Both the position numbers and the translations under genes were made by a program. Source: Solimicrobium sp043758755 (GTDB taxonomy: Bacteria > Pseudomonadota > Gammaproteobacteria > Burkholderiales > Burkholderiaceae_D). Taken from it: 64,000 nucleotides of DNA. A model generated the notes under the pieces. That model worked only from the letters and a program-made list of their open reading frames with translations, made no database searches and had not been told where the DNA came from. This document shows positions 62,867 to 64,000 of this stretch, piece by piece (within the stretch, counting starts at the first letter, position 1; every line of letters starts with the position of its first letter). The DNA lies in assembly GCA_043758755.1 (NCBI GenBank), contig JAYVMW010000022.1, positions 1-64,000 of the forward strand, given 5' to 3'.

Positions 62867-64000
62867 TCAAAATACGCGGTCATAACTGACCCGCATTACA
62901 TTAACATTTCCACCCCAAGTGGCCGTTGTATCCCAGTTGCGGTCGATCTGGGCTTTGACATCACTGACGGAATCAATGTCATACCTTAACGTGAGCGATG
63001 CCCTTTTATAGGCAGTCGGAATATAGTCGGCCAGGTTGCTGGAATGCTCGGTGTATATGGCATAGTTCACAAACGGTGTCCATTTGCCCAGTCGCAGACC
63101 GGCGCCTATGGTGGAAGCCGGTGCAGAATAGCTGTAGACCGGCGCAGTCGTGTAATGACGACTCAGTGACGTCACTTCAGACAAGACAAACCAGGAGTCG
63201 AAATCGAGATTGACCGCCATTCCATATGCTTTCAAATCAGCCTCGGAATAGACTGCATTTGCATTGTTGGACACGGTCACTTTGCTTTGCAGGTAGACCA
63301 GACGTACCGTCAGCGGACCATTGTTCACTTCTGCATCGGCACCCACAATGCGTTTCCAGCTCACATCGGTGTCGCCCGAATAATTCAGCAGGTAATACGC
63401 GGAGTTGCCGACCTTTTCCTGACCAGCGAATACACTGGCAGTGACATTGGTGTTGCCGTAGCTGTTGGTATAGCGCAGGCTGGCGCCGTCATAGTTGGTT
63501 GCATCCCATCCGTACAATTCCGGGGGGACTTCAACCCAAGGGTAAGCGAAGCCGACATCCTGAAACGGTGAATAGTAGTACAGGGGAATGCGTTGACGGC
63601 CCACATGCACTTCAAAGTGATCATCGAGTTTGTAATTGAAATAAGCCCAGGAAATATTGGGGTTGGTATCTTCGCCACGAACTACAACCTGTCCAACAAA
63701 ATTCAGGTTGGGACTGAAATTGTACTGAAGCTGAGCCCCGGCATGCGATTCTGGCTTGAGAGAAAAATTGGAACCATAAATGCCCGCATTTGACCAGTCG
63801 GCCGTATAGCAGGGGCAGGTGATGCCGTTCAGTTGGGCCGGACCGACATAGTTGGGGCCAAGACTGCCATTGCTGGTACTTCCACCGATCACAGACAGAA
63901 AACCGCTGAACTGGAAATTAGATGAGGTGTCAGATGCCGCCAGCGAGCCTGCATCATCGGCAGCACTCGCAGACCATGTTGCAAATACCAAGGAACTGGC
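62867..64000 (-). CDS. Porin-like outer-membrane protein (5' end cut by window)
   Basis: About 378 residues visible of a signal-peptide-bearing beta-barrel protein ending in Phe (SYDRVF). The frame stays open to the right edge (ASSLVFATWSASA signal region), so the start lies outside. Alternating aromatic strands such as VVVRGEDTNP, HFEVHVGRQRIPLYYYSPFQDVGF and LGKWTPFVNYAIYTEH indicate a porin; the DATNYDGASLRYTNSYGN segment is typical of Burkholderiales-type porins. The paired CPC at about 59-61 is odd. Gene orientation matches the chemoreceptor but the 121-nt gap argues for separate transcription. Confidence 0.78.
   Translation of the reverse strand, partial: ASSLVFATWSASAADDAGSLAASDTSSNFQFSGFLSVIGGSTSNGSLGPNYVGPAQLNGITCPCYTADWSNAGIYGSNFSLKPESHAGAQLQYNFSPNLNFVGQVVVRGEDTNPNISWAYFNYKLDDHFEVHVGRQRIPLYYYSPFQDVGFAYPWVEVPPELYGWDATNYDGASLRYTNSYGNTNVTASVFAGQEKVGNSAYYLLNYSGDTDVSWKRIVGADAEVNNGPLTVRLVYLQSKVTVSNNANAVYSEADLKAYGMAVNLDFDSWFVLSEVTSLSRHYTTAPVYSYSAPASTIGAGLRLGKWTPFVNYAIYTEHSSNLADYIPTAYKRASLTLRYDIDSVSDVKAQIDRNWDTTATWGGNVNVMRVSYDRVF

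Overview
The window reads as a chromosomal segment of a Gram-negative betaproteobacterium, most likely Burkholderiales (Oxalobacteraceae-like). This is inferred from the rimP-nusA-infB-rbfA-truB run, a complete type II secretion operon, ccm (System I) cytochrome c maturation genes, TonB receptor and porin genes, and moderate GC with betaproteobacterial protein sequences. No species can be named from the sequence alone. There is no insertion sequence, prophage, integrase or CRISPR array.

Layout. 1-4700 is a nitric-oxide respiration/detoxification block: a cut-off SCO-type copper chaperone, three perfect palindromes, then divergent arms norB-DUF2249 (minus) and nsrR-hemerythrin (plus) around an intergenic region with an NsrR-type operator and a perfect FNR/DNR-type box. 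4.9-13.8 kb is mixed: a periplasmic binding protein, ilvD, thpR, a His/Arg/Asp-rich secreted protein, a 700-base stretch without a convincing gene, a PhnD-like binding protein with a PAS/GAF sensor kinase, and a YeeE/YedE transporter pair. 13.9-22.1 kb holds a TonB-dependent receptor divergent from ccmF-ccmG-ccmH-ccmI plus a small CcmI-like gene, closed by a terminator. 22.4-25.6 kb is an HD-GYP protein followed at 4 nt by a three-PAS histidine kinase.

25.7-36.9 kb is a T2SS operon in the order gspG-H-I-J-K-L-M-N-D-E-F-C, with many start/stop overlaps. It is followed by an unusual uracil-DNA-glycosylase homologue that lacks the family-1 catalytic Asp, a second HD-GYP protein and a Nudix hydrolase. 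39.8-40.1 kb has two initiator tRNA-fMet genes with their own promoter and terminator. 40.4-51.6 kb is information processing: scpB-rluB, then rimP-nusA-infB-rbfA-truB behind a consensus sigma-70 promoter and an attenuator-like leader, then typA. 51.7-54.6 kb is a minus-strand murJ-lysE-elbB group, divergent from rpsT. The rest holds a DUF192 protein, an RluE-type pseudouridine synthase, icd, a cold-shock protein, clpS-clpA, a methyl-accepting chemotaxis protein and a porin cut by the window end.

Most of the window is conserved core genome. The parts most worth a second look are the catalytically altered UDG homologue, the palindrome cluster at 682-784, the permuted T2SS gene order with a short terminal gspC, the rimP leader, the mini-CcmI gene, the binding-protein/kinase pair beside the YeeE pair, and the unexplained 8.9-9.6 kb stretch.
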